Of a stretch of 64,000 nucleotides of DNA, positions 18,741 to 27,514 are shown one piece after another; the first letter of the stretch is position 1, and every line of letters begins with the position of its first letter. Both the position numbers and the translations under genes were made by a program. The notes under the pieces were generated by a model. The model did no database searches. It saw only the letters and a program-made list of their open reading frames with translations, and had not been told where the DNA came from. This DNA comes from Chitinophaga pinensis (lineage in GTDB: Bacteria; Bacteroidota; Bacteroidia; NS11-12g; UBA955), in NCBI GenBank assembly GCA_945877575.1, contig CAMDUE010000003.1, positions 1 through 64,000 on the forward strand, written 5' to 3'.

Positions 18741-19319
18741 ATGGTCCGTGAAATGCAATTAAACAACACCTTAAATGATGAAATCATTGATCGTCTCCAA
18801 AAAGGAGATCGTGAAGTGTTGATTGATTTATACAAAGAACATGAAGATATGATTAAGAAATTTGTGAGAGAAAACAACGGTAAAGACGAAGACGCCGAAG
18901 ATCTTCTTCAAGATGCATTGGTGGTTCTTTGGCAGAATTCTCGTAAGCCAGATTTTAAGTTAGAATCTAAGCCATCAACGTATATTTACGCTGTGGTAAA
19001 AAACCTTTGGCTCAAACAACTTGACAAAAGAAAGCGCGTGGTTTCCGAAGAATACATCAAGCCACATCAGCACTCAGAAACGCCCATCAACAATGACATG
19101 GATTTAGCTTTGGTTCGAAACATGCTTGGAGAAATGGGAGAAATTTGTCAGCAAATTTTACTGATGTTTTATTTCGATGGATTTGATATGAAAACCATCG
19201 CAAAAGCAAATAATTTAGCCAATTCAGATGTTGCAAAATCTAAGAAACATCAATGTTTAAAGGAACTGGCATCTAAAGTAAAATCAAAATTCACCTCTAC
19301 AGATTTTTATGGAGTTTGA
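18741..19319 (+). CDS. ECF-type RNA polymerase sigma factor
   Basis: From the ATG at 18741 the product is 192 residues; a second ATG lies four codons later. Region 2 is clear (LIDLYKEHEDMIKKFVREN, then DAEDLLQDALVVLWQN), and region 4 has EICQQILLMFYFDGFDMKTI followed by a recognition-helix-like SDVAKSKKHQCLKELAS. It should direct RNA polymerase to a small stress or envelope regulon. It overlaps the next gene by 11 bases, the classic arrangement of a sigma factor with its membrane regulator, and faces an HtrA-type protease gene across a 98-base divergent gap. Confidence 0.9.
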   Translation: MVREMQLNNTLNDEIIDRLQKGDREVLIDLYKEHEDMIKKFVRENNGKDEDAEDLLQDALVVLWQNSRKPDFKLESKPSTYIYAVVKNLWLKQLDKRKRVVSEEYIKPHQHSETPINNDMDLALVRNMLGEMGEICQQILLMFYFDGFDMKTIAKANNLANSDVAKSKKHQCLKELASKVKSKFTSTDFYGV

Positions 19320-20364
19320 CCCAAGAATAGAGCGGTATTTTGACTTTGAACTTTCAGAAATTGAGAGGGAAGAATTTTTGCGCGAATTAGAGTTGAACTC
19401 AGAACTTAAAACTCAGTTTGACCTTTATAGTTTAGTCATTGAAGGCATTCGTTCTGAGGGACGAGAAGAGCTTAAAGAATACATCAAATCTAGAGTTGAC
19501 GAGCAAAGCACAACAACTCAAACCAATTTGTGGTTTTATGCAGCAGCATCAGTTACTGTTCTCTTGCTCGGTTATTTCGCCATCTATAAATACGTTGAAA
19601 CCGGCAGTTTCAAAGAATCGGCTGATTACATAACCCTAAAAGACGAAAAGTCAGACCGCGTAAAATTCTGGAAAAATAAAAAACTGGGAAAGAGAATTCT
19701 TCCCGGTATTCTCTTTGGTGATAAAAGCGATTCTACCAATGCCGAAAACCATTGGACAGATAGTCTTTTGGCCGTCTACAGTGAACCCAACGTAGAAACC
19801 CAAACAGGAGTTGACGCTGATGGCACGGATATCGAAACCACCAACCCAGATTATGAAGTAGCCTTAGATGATCAAGCTAAGGGTACATACGAAATGAACT
19901 CTCGAATGTCGGTTTCAGAGGGTGAGTCGGCTGCCCCAGTGATGGCAAGGCCCGGTGCTTCACGCGAAAAATCAAAAAAGAGTTTGGCCTCTGATACCGT
20001 TGAATTAACTAGACGTACAATCAGTACTTCTCGCGTCGTGGCCATTCATTTGCCCGGTTTGTCTGAGAATGTTGCAACTCCTGAAAAGAGCATGCCCTCT
20101 AGCACTCAAAAGTCTAATCCTGCTAGATTCACCATCATTCAGCAAGAAGCACGCAATGAAAAACCTGCAATTGAATGCCAGGGCAATAACATTTTCTTGA
20201 TAAATATGGGCAGTGAAAGCCCACTTATGTATGAAATCGACGGGAACTTTTACTTAGAATTAGGCCCCAAAAATATTATAAGTATAAAGTTAAGTGTGGC
20301 GAGAGTTGAAAAACCCAAACCCATTACCGACAAAAAAATCATAGATAAGATTCAACCGAAATGA
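19309..20364 (+). CDS. Single-pass membrane protein, putative anti-sigma regulator
   Basis: This 351-residue product has no family I can name. An acidic N-terminal part of about 75 residues (IERYFDFELSEIEREEFLRE) resembles the short helical zinc-less anti-sigma N-terminal regions of Bacteroidota. One membrane helix lies at about 77-95 (LWFYAAASVTVLLLGYFAIY). The remaining 255 residues would be periplasmic and include a disordered Ser/Thr/Glu-rich region. The 11-base overlap with the ECF sigma gene suggests that it holds the sigma factor at the membrane; this is inference from context. It overlaps dapF by four bases (ATGA), so the three genes are translationally linked. Confidence 0.7.
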   Translation: MEFDPRIERYFDFELSEIEREEFLRELELNSELKTQFDLYSLVIEGIRSEGREELKEYIKSRVDEQSTTTQTNLWFYAAASVTVLLLGYFAIYKYVETGSFKESADYITLKDEKSDRVKFWKNKKLGKRILPGILFGDKSDSTNAENHWTDSLLAVYSEPNVETQTGVDADGTDIETTNPDYEVALDDQAKGTYEMNSRMSVSEGESAAPVMARPGASREKSKKSLASDTVELTRRTISTSRVVAIHLPGLSENVATPEKSMPSSTQKSNPARFTIIQQEARNEKPAIECQGNNIFLINMGSESPLMYEIDGNFYLELGPKNIISIKLSVARVEKPKPITDKKIIDKIQPK

Positions 20365-21158
20365 TCATAAATTCGGAAAAAATTCCCTTTGTCAAATACC
20401 AAGGAACGGGGAATGACTTCATTTTAATTGACGGTAGATATACAGAATATACACTTGATGTAGCAAAAATGTGCGACAGACGGTTTGGTATTGGAGCAGA
20501 CGGTTTGATGATTCTAAAACATACAGAATCTTATGATTTTGAGATGATCTACTATAACTCTGATGGCAATTTAAGCAGCATGTGCGGCAACGGTGGAAGA
20601 TGCATTGCGCATTGGGCTCATACATTGGGACTAGGAAACCGGGGAAGGTTATCGTTTTGTGCACCGGATGGTCCGCATGAAGCCATTGTAGAAGATAATT
20701 GGGTAAAGCTAAAGATGATAGATGTGAGTGATTGGGAAATCAAATCTCAGGAGGTCATTTGCATGAACACAGGATCACCACACTACGTAAAATTCAATTC
20801 ATCTCCATCAATTGAGCCTTTGAAGGATTTTGACTTAGTAACTTGGGCTAAAGACATTCGATATTCTGACGAGTATAAAGAAGTTGGTATCAATGTAAAT
20901 AGAGTTGAAATAAGTGCTGAAGACTCATTAAACATGCGTACTTATGAGCGTGGCGTAGAAGATGAAACTTATAGCTGCGGAACGGGTGTTACAGCGGCTG
21001 TGCTTTCTTATGCCATAAATAAGAATATGGAAATCGGTGAAGTGTTTGTTTCTACTCGTGGAGGAAATCTCTCTGTAAATTTTGAACATAAAAAAAGCGG
21101 GTTCGTCAACATTTGGTTGAACGGACCCGCTGAATTTGTTTTTAACGGAATTTACTAA
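20361..21158 (+). CDS. dapF: Diaminopimelate epimerase
   Basis: The 265-residue enzyme interconverts LL- and meso-diaminopimelate, the last step before lysine and the cross-linking residue of peptidoglycan. Both catalytic cysteines are visible: SSMCGNGGRCIAHWA near residue 75 and YSCGTGVTAAVLSYA near 215. The N-terminal VKYQGTGNDFILIDGR is also typical. It starts inside the stop of the preceding putative anti-sigma gene (ATGA). Its last 70 bases double, on the other strand, as a hairpin terminator for the next gene. Confidence 0.95.
   Translation: MIINSEKIPFVKYQGTGNDFILIDGRYTEYTLDVAKMCDRRFGIGADGLMILKHTESYDFEMIYYNSDGNLSSMCGNGGRCIAHWAHTLGLGNRGRLSFCAPDGPHEAIVEDNWVKLKMIDVSDWEIKSQEVICMNTGSPHYVKFNSSPSIEPLKDFDLVTWAKDIRYSDEYKEVGINVNRVEISAEDSLNMRTYERGVEDETYSCGTGVTAAVLSYAINKNMEIGEVFVSTRGGNLSVNFEHKKSGFVNIWLNGPAEFVFNGIY
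21090..21131 (-). terminator. Terminator of the T9SS cargo gene, embedded in dapF
   Basis: A long hairpin pairs AGCGGGTTCGTCAAC (21096-21110) with GTTGAACGGACCCGCT (21116-21131), with one G-U pair and one bulge. On the minus strand it is followed by seven T (21090-21096). It lies 30-70 bases past the stop of the 21161-23782 gene but inside the coding end of dapF. In the plus direction the following T run is weaker. Confidence 0.75.
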
Positions 21159-21160
21159 CG

Positions 21161-23782
21161 TTATTGAACCATCAATTTCTGTGTAGTGCTTGCGCCGTTT
21201 GCCAACACAACTTGAACGAAATAGTATCCTGATTTCAAGTTTGACACATCCAAGCGTGTTTGATTATCTCCTACTTGGGCATTTATGTTTTGATTGATTA
21301 CAGTTTTACCTTCCATGCTTACCACTTTAATTGTTGCTTTTCCTCCGTTAGAACGGAAGCTAACATTTGCGAATTCTTTAGATGGATTTGGAGAAAGTGT
21401 CATTTCAAAAGCGCTCTTTGCTATTTTCTTTGTTGAAGTCAACAAGTTTGAACTCTGGTAATATCCACGACCGTGAGTACCGATGTACAAACGCATTCCT
21501 TCCCAAGGCTTCCACTCGTAACCACGAATTTCGAATACAGGCACACGAGCCATACCGTCGTTAGCCTCTTCCCATTTGGTACCACCGTTTTCAGTTACCC
21601 AAACACCTAAGTCTGTTCCTAAGATGATTCTATCTGGATCATCAACGTCAATCACTGCATCGTATACAGGCATGCTTGGCAAATTGCCAGTGATGTTTTT
21701 CCAAGTTGGAGCATCATCTAACGCATTTTCTGTTTCATAAACATATGTTGAGTTTCCGTATCCACCCAAAGTAATTACAACGTGATTGGAGTTCTCAGGA
21801 TTCACATTCACTGAAGTAACTGTTCTTCCTGCAGCGCCACCCAAACTCAATTGCTTCTGCGAAATACCAGCCGGAACTTGAGTTGCTACGGGATTTGCAT
21901 CTAATGTGTAAGTAGCGTCATTTAAACCGTCTAAACGGAACAATGCTCCCGCCTTTGCGATAAATAAATGATTACCGTCTGTGGTATAATCCATTTCAAT
22001 GATTCGGCTGTTACCTAAAGCATCACCCACCAAAAACCAATTTACAGGATTTGCAAAATCTGTTGGGTTGGTAGCCATCCAAACTTGGTTGTTTTTAGCC
22101 AAGTACAATCTTGATTCTTTTTCATTCTTTTCCCAAAGGTTATAAGTAGTATTAAAGTCAGTTTGTACAGTACCTGCTTGACGATCATCCCAGAATGTAG
22201 AAGATGATTGACCAGAATTGTTTGATCTAACAACAGTACCATAATAAATAGACATAAAAACTACACTTGGGTCATATTTACTGAATTCAACATCAAATCC
22301 ATCACCACCGTAGATGGAAATGGCTGTTTTAGAAGGAATGCCATTGAATGAGTTCCCAGAGAAGTTGATCAATTGAGTACCATTATCTTGTGAGCCACCC
22401 ACAATATGTCCGAGTGAGTTTGCCGCGACATTATATAGTTGTAATGTTGTAAAACCACGATTCAAGGGTGTCCAAGTTTGGTAATCTTGGCTAGCGAACA
22501 ACCCACCGTCACAACCAACAATACAAGTTGCTGGTTTGGTATTCATGTTCCAAGTAATCATGTGCTTATCGGCATGAACATACTCAGAGTTCCAAGGTGC
22601 ACCGAAAGTTGATGCGAATTCGCGATATCCGTTTGTTTTATCCCATTTTGCCAAAGTTACACCCCCTAAAATCACTTCGTCTTTCTTACCAGGAACAACA
22701 CCAATCACGTTATCATACCAACCTTGGTTGTTTGATGAGAAGATGTTGTTGTTTGAGTTTCCTACAATGATTTGCTCCCAGGTTGTTCCTCCATCGGTAG
22801 TGCGATATACACCTACCAAGCGGCCGTAATTTGCTCCGGCACCGCCGGCTCCCATGGTGTACACATAATTATCATCATCTGGAGAAATTGCGATTGCGGT
22901 TCTTCCGCCAGAGCTGTAACCTTGGTTAACAATTTTAATGGCTTGTCCATCTTCTTTCTTATAAACAGAACCATTAGAAGTGGTTGCCCAAATCACTCCT
23001 TTTTTATCTAATTTAACCTCTTTCACCGAACCAGCGGTTAAACGAGTAATTTTCGCAGTTGCTCCAGTCATATCAAACTCGTAAAGTCCGCTTTCAGAAG
23101 CTACGTAAAATTTATTTTGATCGGGATGTGAAGCCATTCCGTTGCATTCAAAGAAACGGTTGTCTTTGGCTTCGTTCATCAAAGAAAAGGCAGTACCTTT
23201 TTCGTCTGAGCTTACGTAGATACCATTTCCGTAAAATGCGGGCGAACCATTTCTAGTACCACCAAGGTTGGTAAATCCACCCTCACCTGTTCCGTAATAA
23301 ATTTTACCGTCTGGAGTTTGAGCTATACAAGTAACGTTTAAGTTTTCTTGCATGTCGTTAATAGGTGACCAGCTCTGACCTGAAGTACTTGAACGGAACA
23401 TACCGCCACTCACACCGCCAGCAAACCAAACCTTTTGATCTTTATTTGAAACCAAAAATGCACGAATTCTTCCTCCTACGTTGTCAGGACCCATATTTGT
23501 CCAATCAATCTTTTTGTTCAATCGTTTTGCGATAGATTTAAGATTGTCAGCTTGTTGAACTGCATCAGCCATCCATTGGGGATTCAAATCGCCAGTTTTT
23601 TCATTGAAACGAAGACTGTAAATCGATTCAATAGCACCACGAATGTGTTGCTCGGCGCCCGAAGCTTCATTTTTCAATTCAGCATTTTTAAAACCGGGAA
23701 GTCCTTGTTTTAACCCACCAACAGCAACTACGGCAAGCAGTCCCGCTGATAAGGTAAATGGTATAATTCTATTCATTCTCAT
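21161..23782 (-). CDS. T9SS-secreted beta-propeller protein (BNR/sortilin-like repeats)
   Basis: The 873-residue product starts with a signal peptide (hydrophobic 8-23). The middle has propeller blades with Asp-box-like turns (STSGQSWSPI, TTDGGTTWEQI, ENGGTKWEEA) at about 125-750, as in exo-alpha-sialidase/sortilin folds; a glycan-degrading activity is not shown. The last 75 residues are a type A Por sorting domain: LSPNPSKEFANVSF, then VVSMEGKTVI, then LKSGYYFVQVVL, ending KLMVQ. Such a domain is cut off when the protein leaves by the type IX system. So the organism should have a working T9SS elsewhere. A terminator follows inside dapF. Confidence 0.88.
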   Translation of the reverse strand: MRMNRIIPFTLSAGLLAVVAVGGLKQGLPGFKNAELKNEASGAEQHIRGAIESIYSLRFNEKTGDLNPQWMADAVQQADNLKSIAKRLNKKIDWTNMGPDNVGGRIRAFLVSNKDQKVWFAGGVSGGMFRSSTSGQSWSPINDMQENLNVTCIAQTPDGKIYYGTGEGGFTNLGGTRNGSPAFYGNGIYVSSDEKGTAFSLMNEAKDNRFFECNGMASHPDQNKFYVASESGLYEFDMTGATAKITRLTAGSVKEVKLDKKGVIWATTSNGSVYKKEDGQAIKIVNQGYSSGGRTAIAISPDDDNYVYTMGAGGAGANYGRLVGVYRTTDGGTTWEQIIVGNSNNNIFSSNNQGWYDNVIGVVPGKKDEVILGGVTLAKWDKTNGYREFASTFGAPWNSEYVHADKHMITWNMNTKPATCIVGCDGGLFASQDYQTWTPLNRGFTTLQLYNVAANSLGHIVGGSQDNGTQLINFSGNSFNGIPSKTAISIYGGDGFDVEFSKYDPSVVFMSIYYGTVVRSNNSGQSSSTFWDDRQAGTVQTDFNTTYNLWEKNEKESRLYLAKNNQVWMATNPTDFANPVNWFLVGDALGNSRIIEMDYTTDGNHLFIAKAGALFRLDGLNDATYTLDANPVATQVPAGISQKQLSLGGAAGRTVTSVNVNPENSNHVVITLGGYGNSTYVYETENALDDAPTWKNITGNLPSMPVYDAVIDVDDPDRIILGTDLGVWVTENGGTKWEEANDGMARVPVFEIRGYEWKPWEGMRLYIGTHGRGYYQSSNLLTSTKKIAKSAFEMTLSPNPSKEFANVSFRSNGGKATIKVVSMEGKTVINQNINAQVGDNQTRLDVSNLKSGYYFVQVVLANGASTTQKLMVQ

Positions 23783-23904
23783 TTTTCTGAATGTGGTTTA
23801 AACTCTATATTATGCAAATAAAACGAAATGTATGCGGTTTTGCAAAGAACCACTCGTATTCTGTATCATTTTTGTGTCAAGCGTGACCTTGACCTAAATG
23901 AGGC

Positions 23905-24780
23905 TTAGTGTATGTGCTTTTCAGCGTGATAAGAACTTCTCACCAACGGGCCACTTTCCACGAATCTAAATCCCAAAGATAGGCCGTATTCTTCCCAAAA
24001 TTTGAATTTATCAGGGTGAATATAATCGGCTACGGGTAAATGCATTTTAGTTGGTTGAAGATATTGGCCAAGAGTCAAAACATCACACCCGTGATCTCTC
24101 AAATCATTGATCAATTTCTTCACTTGATCATCTGTTTCACCGCAACCCAACATAGCACCACTTTTGGTGCGCATTCCGTATTCTTTGGTGCGCTTAATTT
24201 GCTCTAAACTGCGTTGATACTTGGCTTGTGGACGCACCAATCTATACAGTTCTTCAACGGTTTCCATGTTATGACTAACCACATCTGGTCGAGCATCTAA
24301 AACCATGTATAAAAGATCCCATTCTGATTTAAAATCAGGAATAAGGGTTTCTATGGTTGTTTCTGGGGATTCTTTTTTGACTTCGCGGATGGTTTCTGCC
24401 CAAACAGTTGCGCCTTTATCTCGCAATTCGTCTCTATTTACCGAAGTAATTACACAGTGCTGAACTCCCATGAGTTTTACCGCTTCTGCGACTCTGCGCG
24501 GTTCGTCAGTATCATAACTGCCAGGCCTTCCGGTGGCTACAGCGCAAAACGAACAACTGCGGGTGCATACATTTCCCAGAATCATGAACGTAGCAGTACC
24601 CGCTCCCCAACATTCTCCCATATTTGGACAACGGCCATCTTCGCAAATGGTATGGAGTTTATGCTCTTTTACAATTCGTTTAACACGCGTATAATTTTCG
24701 CCAATGGGGATGTCAATTTTTAGCCACTTCGGCTTTTGTGCCGAGGGACGTTCTTTCTTTACTATAGGTAATTCAATCAC
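23905..24780 (-). CDS. lipA: Lipoyl synthase
   Basis: This 291-residue radical SAM enzyme inserts two sulfur atoms into octanoyl chains bound to lipoyl domains. Both iron-sulfur motifs are complete: Cys46-X4-Cys51-X5-Cys57 for the auxiliary cluster and Cys72-X3-Cys76-X2-Cys79 for the radical SAM cluster. The conserved RSSYHAE ending is present. The only start before the core is a GTG at 24780. One plausible client, the 2-oxoglutarate dehydrogenase E2 subunit, is at 51555-52841. The gene lies 11 bases after the outer-membrane-like gene on the same strand and may share its transcript. Confidence 0.96.
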   Translation of the reverse strand: MIELPIVKKERPSAQKPKWLKIDIPIGENYTRVKRIVKEHKLHTICEDGRCPNMGECWGAGTATFMILGNVCTRSCSFCAVATGRPGSYDTDEPRRVAEAVKLMGVQHCVITSVNRDELRDKGATVWAETIREVKKESPETTIETLIPDFKSEWDLLYMVLDARPDVVSHNMETVEELYRLVRPQAKYQRSLEQIKRTKEYGMRTKSGAMLGCGETDDQVKKLINDLRDHGCDVLTLGQYLQPTKMHLPVADYIHPDKFKFWEEYGLSLGFRFVESGPLVRSSYHAEKHIH

Positions 24781-24791
24781 GTTGCAAAAAG

Positions 24792-25520
24792 TTAAGGGAT
24801 GTATCCAACCGCAAATTTAATGAATACTGCCGGATAGAACTGCAGATTGACATTATTGGAGTGCATTATTGGTATTTCTTTAACAAAATACTCTGTGCTC
24901 ACTCCAAAGCTTAGCTCATTGCTTAAGCTTCTGTAGTTACCCCATTCAAGAGACAACCCTGCATGAACTCCAACTCCTGGAATAATACTTCCATCTTTTA
25001 TACCGCGAGAAAAGGATGCATTTCCCCCAATGTATTGTGGTTCATGTATGCTCGGGTCATACCTTTCGTCTGAATATCCGTCAAAAGGAACATTTCCTTG
25101 GTAAAGCCACACATATACAGGCCAGGAATACACTATAGGAATTTGAAATCCCCCGAAAACACTAAGCCCCATCTCAAACCTCGATGTGCGCTTAGCTAGT
25201 GGATAACTATAGGTCACTTTGGGCCTAAAAACCCATGCATAATTTACTTTATCAATTTTAAAAATCCTGCTACCGGGCAAACCTGAATTCAACACGAACA
25301 CTTCTTTAGGATGTACTAAAGATCCAATCTGAAATCCAATTTCTCTTTGGATAGGATGGTTGAATTTGGCTGTACTTCGATAAAATCCAAAATCGTAACC
25401 GTAGTTTCTCAGTTGAACTTCGCCGTAATAAGAATGTTGAATTTGCGCAAACATGTATGTCTGAGCATTGCTCGAGAACATAAATAAGACCAGCAATAAA
25501 TGTGGAAACCTTGCTTGCAT
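24792..25520 (-). CDS. Hypothetical outer-membrane beta-barrel-like protein
   Basis: I do not recognise a named family. The 242-residue product has a short hydrophobic N-terminal signal (about 5-18, SNAQ cut region) and then alternating aromatic/hydrophobic strands rich in Tyr, Phe, Gly and Trp, such as [16 protein letters not shown] and [15 protein letters not shown]. This looks like a small barrel of about 10-12 strands. The last residues ([10 protein letters not shown]) do not end in the usual aromatic residue. An exact TAAATTTG box lies five bases before the ATG. lipA follows closely on the same strand. Confidence 0.7.
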   Translation of the reverse strand: MQARFPHLLLVLFMFSSNAQTYMFAQIQHSYYGEVQLRNYGYDFGFYRSTAKFNHPIQREIGFQIGSLVHPKEVFVLNSGLPGSRIFKIDKVNYAWVFRPKVTYSYPLAKRTSRFEMGLSVFGGFQIPIVYSWPVYVWLYQGNVPFDGYSDERYDPSIHEPQYIGGNASFSRGIKDGSIIPGVGVHAGLSLEWGNYRSLSNELSFGVSTEYFVKEIPIMHSNNVNLQFYPAVFIKFAVGYIP

Positions 25521-25525
25521 TCAAT

Positions 25526-25556
25526 CAAATTTAAGATTTCCCACCGAGAATCCGAA
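25526..25556 (-). promoter_or_regulatory. Putative near-leaderless promoter for the 25520 gene
   Basis: On the minus strand TTCG (25556-25553), 19 bases, then TAAATTTG (25533-25526), an exact -7 box with a one-mismatch -33 element. The ATG begins five bases later. Confidence 0.55.
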
Positions 25557-25609
25557 ACGGAAAAATCAGCGTTTAAAATACCCACTTTCTCCCACAAGCT
25601 TCAAAACCC

Positions 25610-25639
25610 TTGTTTTTCAAGGAATTTATTCTATTTTTG
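25610..25639 (+). promoter_or_regulatory. Promoter of the division and cell wall cluster
   Basis: TTG (25610-25612), a 19-base spacer, then TATTTTTG (25632-25639): an exact TAnnTTTG box with a -33 TTG. The predicted transcript start is near 25645, about 145 bases before mraZ and upstream of the MraZ operator. It is the only promoter I see for the 15-kb cluster. Confidence 0.7.
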
Positions 25640-25691
25640 CCTCCCCCTCCTAACGACTCAATTGTCCAAAAACTGCGAAAAACCTCAATTT

Positions 25692-25747
25692 GTGGAGATA
25701 TGTGGAAAAGTGGTGGCTAAAATTGGTAAATTGTGGGAAAAAGTGGG
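25692..25747 (+). promoter_or_regulatory. MraZ operator, six phased GTGG-type repeats
   Basis: Six pentamers lie at helical spacing: GTGGA at 25692 and 25702, GTGGC at 25713, TTGGT at 25723, GTGGG at 25733 and 25743 (steps of 10, 11, 10, 10, 10 bases). In other bacteria MraZ binds direct TGGGN-type repeats with a 10-base period just after its own promoter. Here they lie between the predicted promoter and the mraZ start, so binding should repress the cluster. Most described operators have three or four copies. Confidence 0.75.
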
Positions 25748-25788
25748 AGAATCTGTAGTTATTTAGCAGTCAGAAACCAGCAAGAAAA

Positions 25789-26253
25789 ATGTCCGGATTA
25801 ATCGGTGAGTACTATTGCAAGCTTGACACCAAGGGGCGCCTATCGCTTCCTTCGCGTCTTCGTTCTCAGTTTTCTGAGGCGGCAGGCAATACATTGGTTA
25901 TCAACCGGGGATTTGAAAAGTGCCTCGTTCTGTACACCAAAGAAGATTGGTTAAAAGAAACCGAAAAGCTCAATGCCGTTGACGACTTTATGAGTCCCGA
26001 AATTCGCCGATTCAAGCGTATTTTCACCAACGGTGCGAACATTCTTCCAATTGATAATGCACAACGCATTCTGCTCCCTAAAAAGTTGCTAGAATACGCC
26101 GCATTAGAAGATGAAGTTGTTTTGAGTGCCTTCGGTAACAAGGTGGAAATTTGGAGCAAAGAGCTTTACGAGTCTGAACTAGATGTTCAGTCTGATGAGT
26201 TGAGCGAATTGGCTAAGAACTTCCATCAACACCGATCCAATCCTGGAGCATAG
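25789..26253 (+). CDS. mraZ: Transcriptional regulator MraZ
   Basis: The 154-residue product has the two SpoVT/AbrB-like halves of MraZ: GEYYCKLDTKGRLSLPSRLR at the N-terminus and NILPIDNAQRILLPKKLLEYAAL in the second half, with the DxKGR turn of the family. MraZ forms a ring that binds repeated DNA sites and controls its own cluster. It is the first gene of the dcw cluster. Six matching repeats lie 42-97 bases upstream. Confidence 0.96.
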   Translation: MSGLIGEYYCKLDTKGRLSLPSRLRSQFSEAAGNTLVINRGFEKCLVLYTKEDWLKETEKLNAVDDFMSPEIRRFKRIFTNGANILPIDNAQRILLPKKLLEYAALEDEVVLSAFGNKVEIWSKELYESELDVQSDELSELAKNFHQHRSNPGA

Positions 26254-26287
26254 AAAGTGGTTCATCCTGCTGGCAAAATGATTGCCA

Positions 26288-27196
26288 ATGAACACTGCAT
26301 ACCACATACCCGTATTACTAAAGCCAAGCGTTGACGCCTTGGTCACAAACCCAAATGGGGTTTATGTGGATGTTACCTTTGGTGGTGGCGGACACTCGCG
26401 CGAAATCCTATCTAGACTGGGCACAACCGGGAAATTGTACTCTTTTGATAAAGATCAACACGCTGTACAAAACGCAAATGCCATCAACGATGATCGATTC
26501 ACCCTTATCAATCACAACTTCAGATACATAAAATCCTTCATCAGCCAATTAGAACCCAACGGCATCGATGGAATATTAGGCGATTTGGGGATTTCTTCTT
26601 TCCAAATTGACCACAATGACCGTGGATTTGCGCACCGCGCGGATGGTCCTCTCGATATGAGAATGGATCAACAGTCGGGCAAAACAGCGGCTGAAATCCT
26701 CAAAAAATACAGCGAAAAAGAATTGCTCTACGTATTCAATAACTACGGAGAAATTAAAAACGCTTACAAATTGGTGAAAACTATAAAGGCTTACAATGGC
26801 CCATTAAACACCGTAGACGATTTTAAACATTCTATAGAAATATGCATCCCCAAAGGTGAACCTGCAAAATACCTGTCGCAAGTTTTCCAAGCACTTAGAA
26901 TTGAAGTAAACCAAGAAATGAAAGACCTTCAAACCCTTCTTCTTGATTCAGAGCACATCATCAATGCAGGGGGGAAATTGGTGCTAATTTCTTATCATTC
27001 ACTGGAAGATAGATTGGTAAAAAACTATCTAAACAGCGGAAATTTAGAGGGAAAAAAACAGACCGACATGTATGGATGGAGCAGTCAACCTTTTGATTGT
27101 AAACCATCTAAAGCAATCACCCCAAATGAAGAGGAATTACAACTAAACAAACGTTCTAGAAGCGCCAAAATGAGAATAGGAGTTAGAAAATCATGA
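26288..27196 (+). CDS. rsmH: 16S rRNA m4C1402 methyltransferase
   Basis: The product (302 residues from the ATG at 26288) has AYHIPVLLKPSVDALV, the SAM-binding VDVTFGGGGHSREIL, GDLGISSFQID and the DRGFAHRADGPLDMRM motif of RsmH (MraW). It adds the N4-methyl group to C1402 in the ribosomal P site. A reading from the TTG at 26282 would add two residues. Its stop overlaps the ftsL-like start (ATGA). Second gene of the cluster. Confidence 0.96.
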   Translation: MNTAYHIPVLLKPSVDALVTNPNGVYVDVTFGGGGHSREILSRLGTTGKLYSFDKDQHAVQNANAINDDRFTLINHNFRYIKSFISQLEPNGIDGILGDLGISSFQIDHNDRGFAHRADGPLDMRMDQQSGKTAAEILKKYSEKELLYVFNNYGEIKNAYKLVKTIKAYNGPLNTVDDFKHSIEICIPKGEPAKYLSQVFQALRIEVNQEMKDLQTLLLDSEHIINAGGKLVLISYHSLEDRLVKNYLNSGNLEGKKQTDMYGWSSQPFDCKPSKAITPNEEELQLNKRSRSAKMRIGVRKS

Positions 27197-27513
27197 CCGA
27201 AGAAACTCAAAATATCCCACAGTCAGAGAACCAAGACAATCCCATTACCACTTGGAAATTGGTAAAATGGATGATCTATCTTTTCCCTTTTTTGGTGTTT
27301 TACATCTACAATTCTCTGCACACAACTAAAGCTATTAAAAAGAAAGATGAGTTGAGTAAGCAGCTAAAAGAACTTCATAGTGAGAGAATCAGCTTGGAAA
27401 GTGAAATAACTCAATCTAGCAAACAGTCTGAAATCGCTGAAAAGTTAAAAGAAACAGGCCTTAAGGAATTATCAGATCCTCCAATTAAAATAGTTAGAGA
27501 GAAAAAGGATTAA
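27193..27513 (+). CDS. ftsL: FtsL-like cell division protein
   Basis: The 106-residue product has a cytoplasmic N-terminus of about 25 residues, one membrane helix (about 29-44, KWMIYLFPFLVFYIY) and a periplasmic heptad-rich coiled coil (KKKDELSKQLKELHSERISL). This bitopic layout and its place between rsmH and ftsI identify it as the FtsL equivalent, which links FtsQ and the division transpeptidase. Sequence similarity of FtsL proteins is always low, so position weighs strongly. The ftsI start follows one base after its stop. Confidence 0.85.
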   Translation: MTEETQNIPQSENQDNPITTWKLVKWMIYLFPFLVFYIYNSLHTTKAIKKKDELSKQLKELHSERISLESEITQSSKQSEIAEKLKETGLKELSDPPIKIVREKKD

Positions 27514-27514
27514 T

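Noticed and set aside
23876-23893. Inverted repeat GTCAAG-CGTGAC-CTTGAC after lipA
   Set aside because: The stem has only six pairs and no T run follows on either strand, so I do not call it a terminator.
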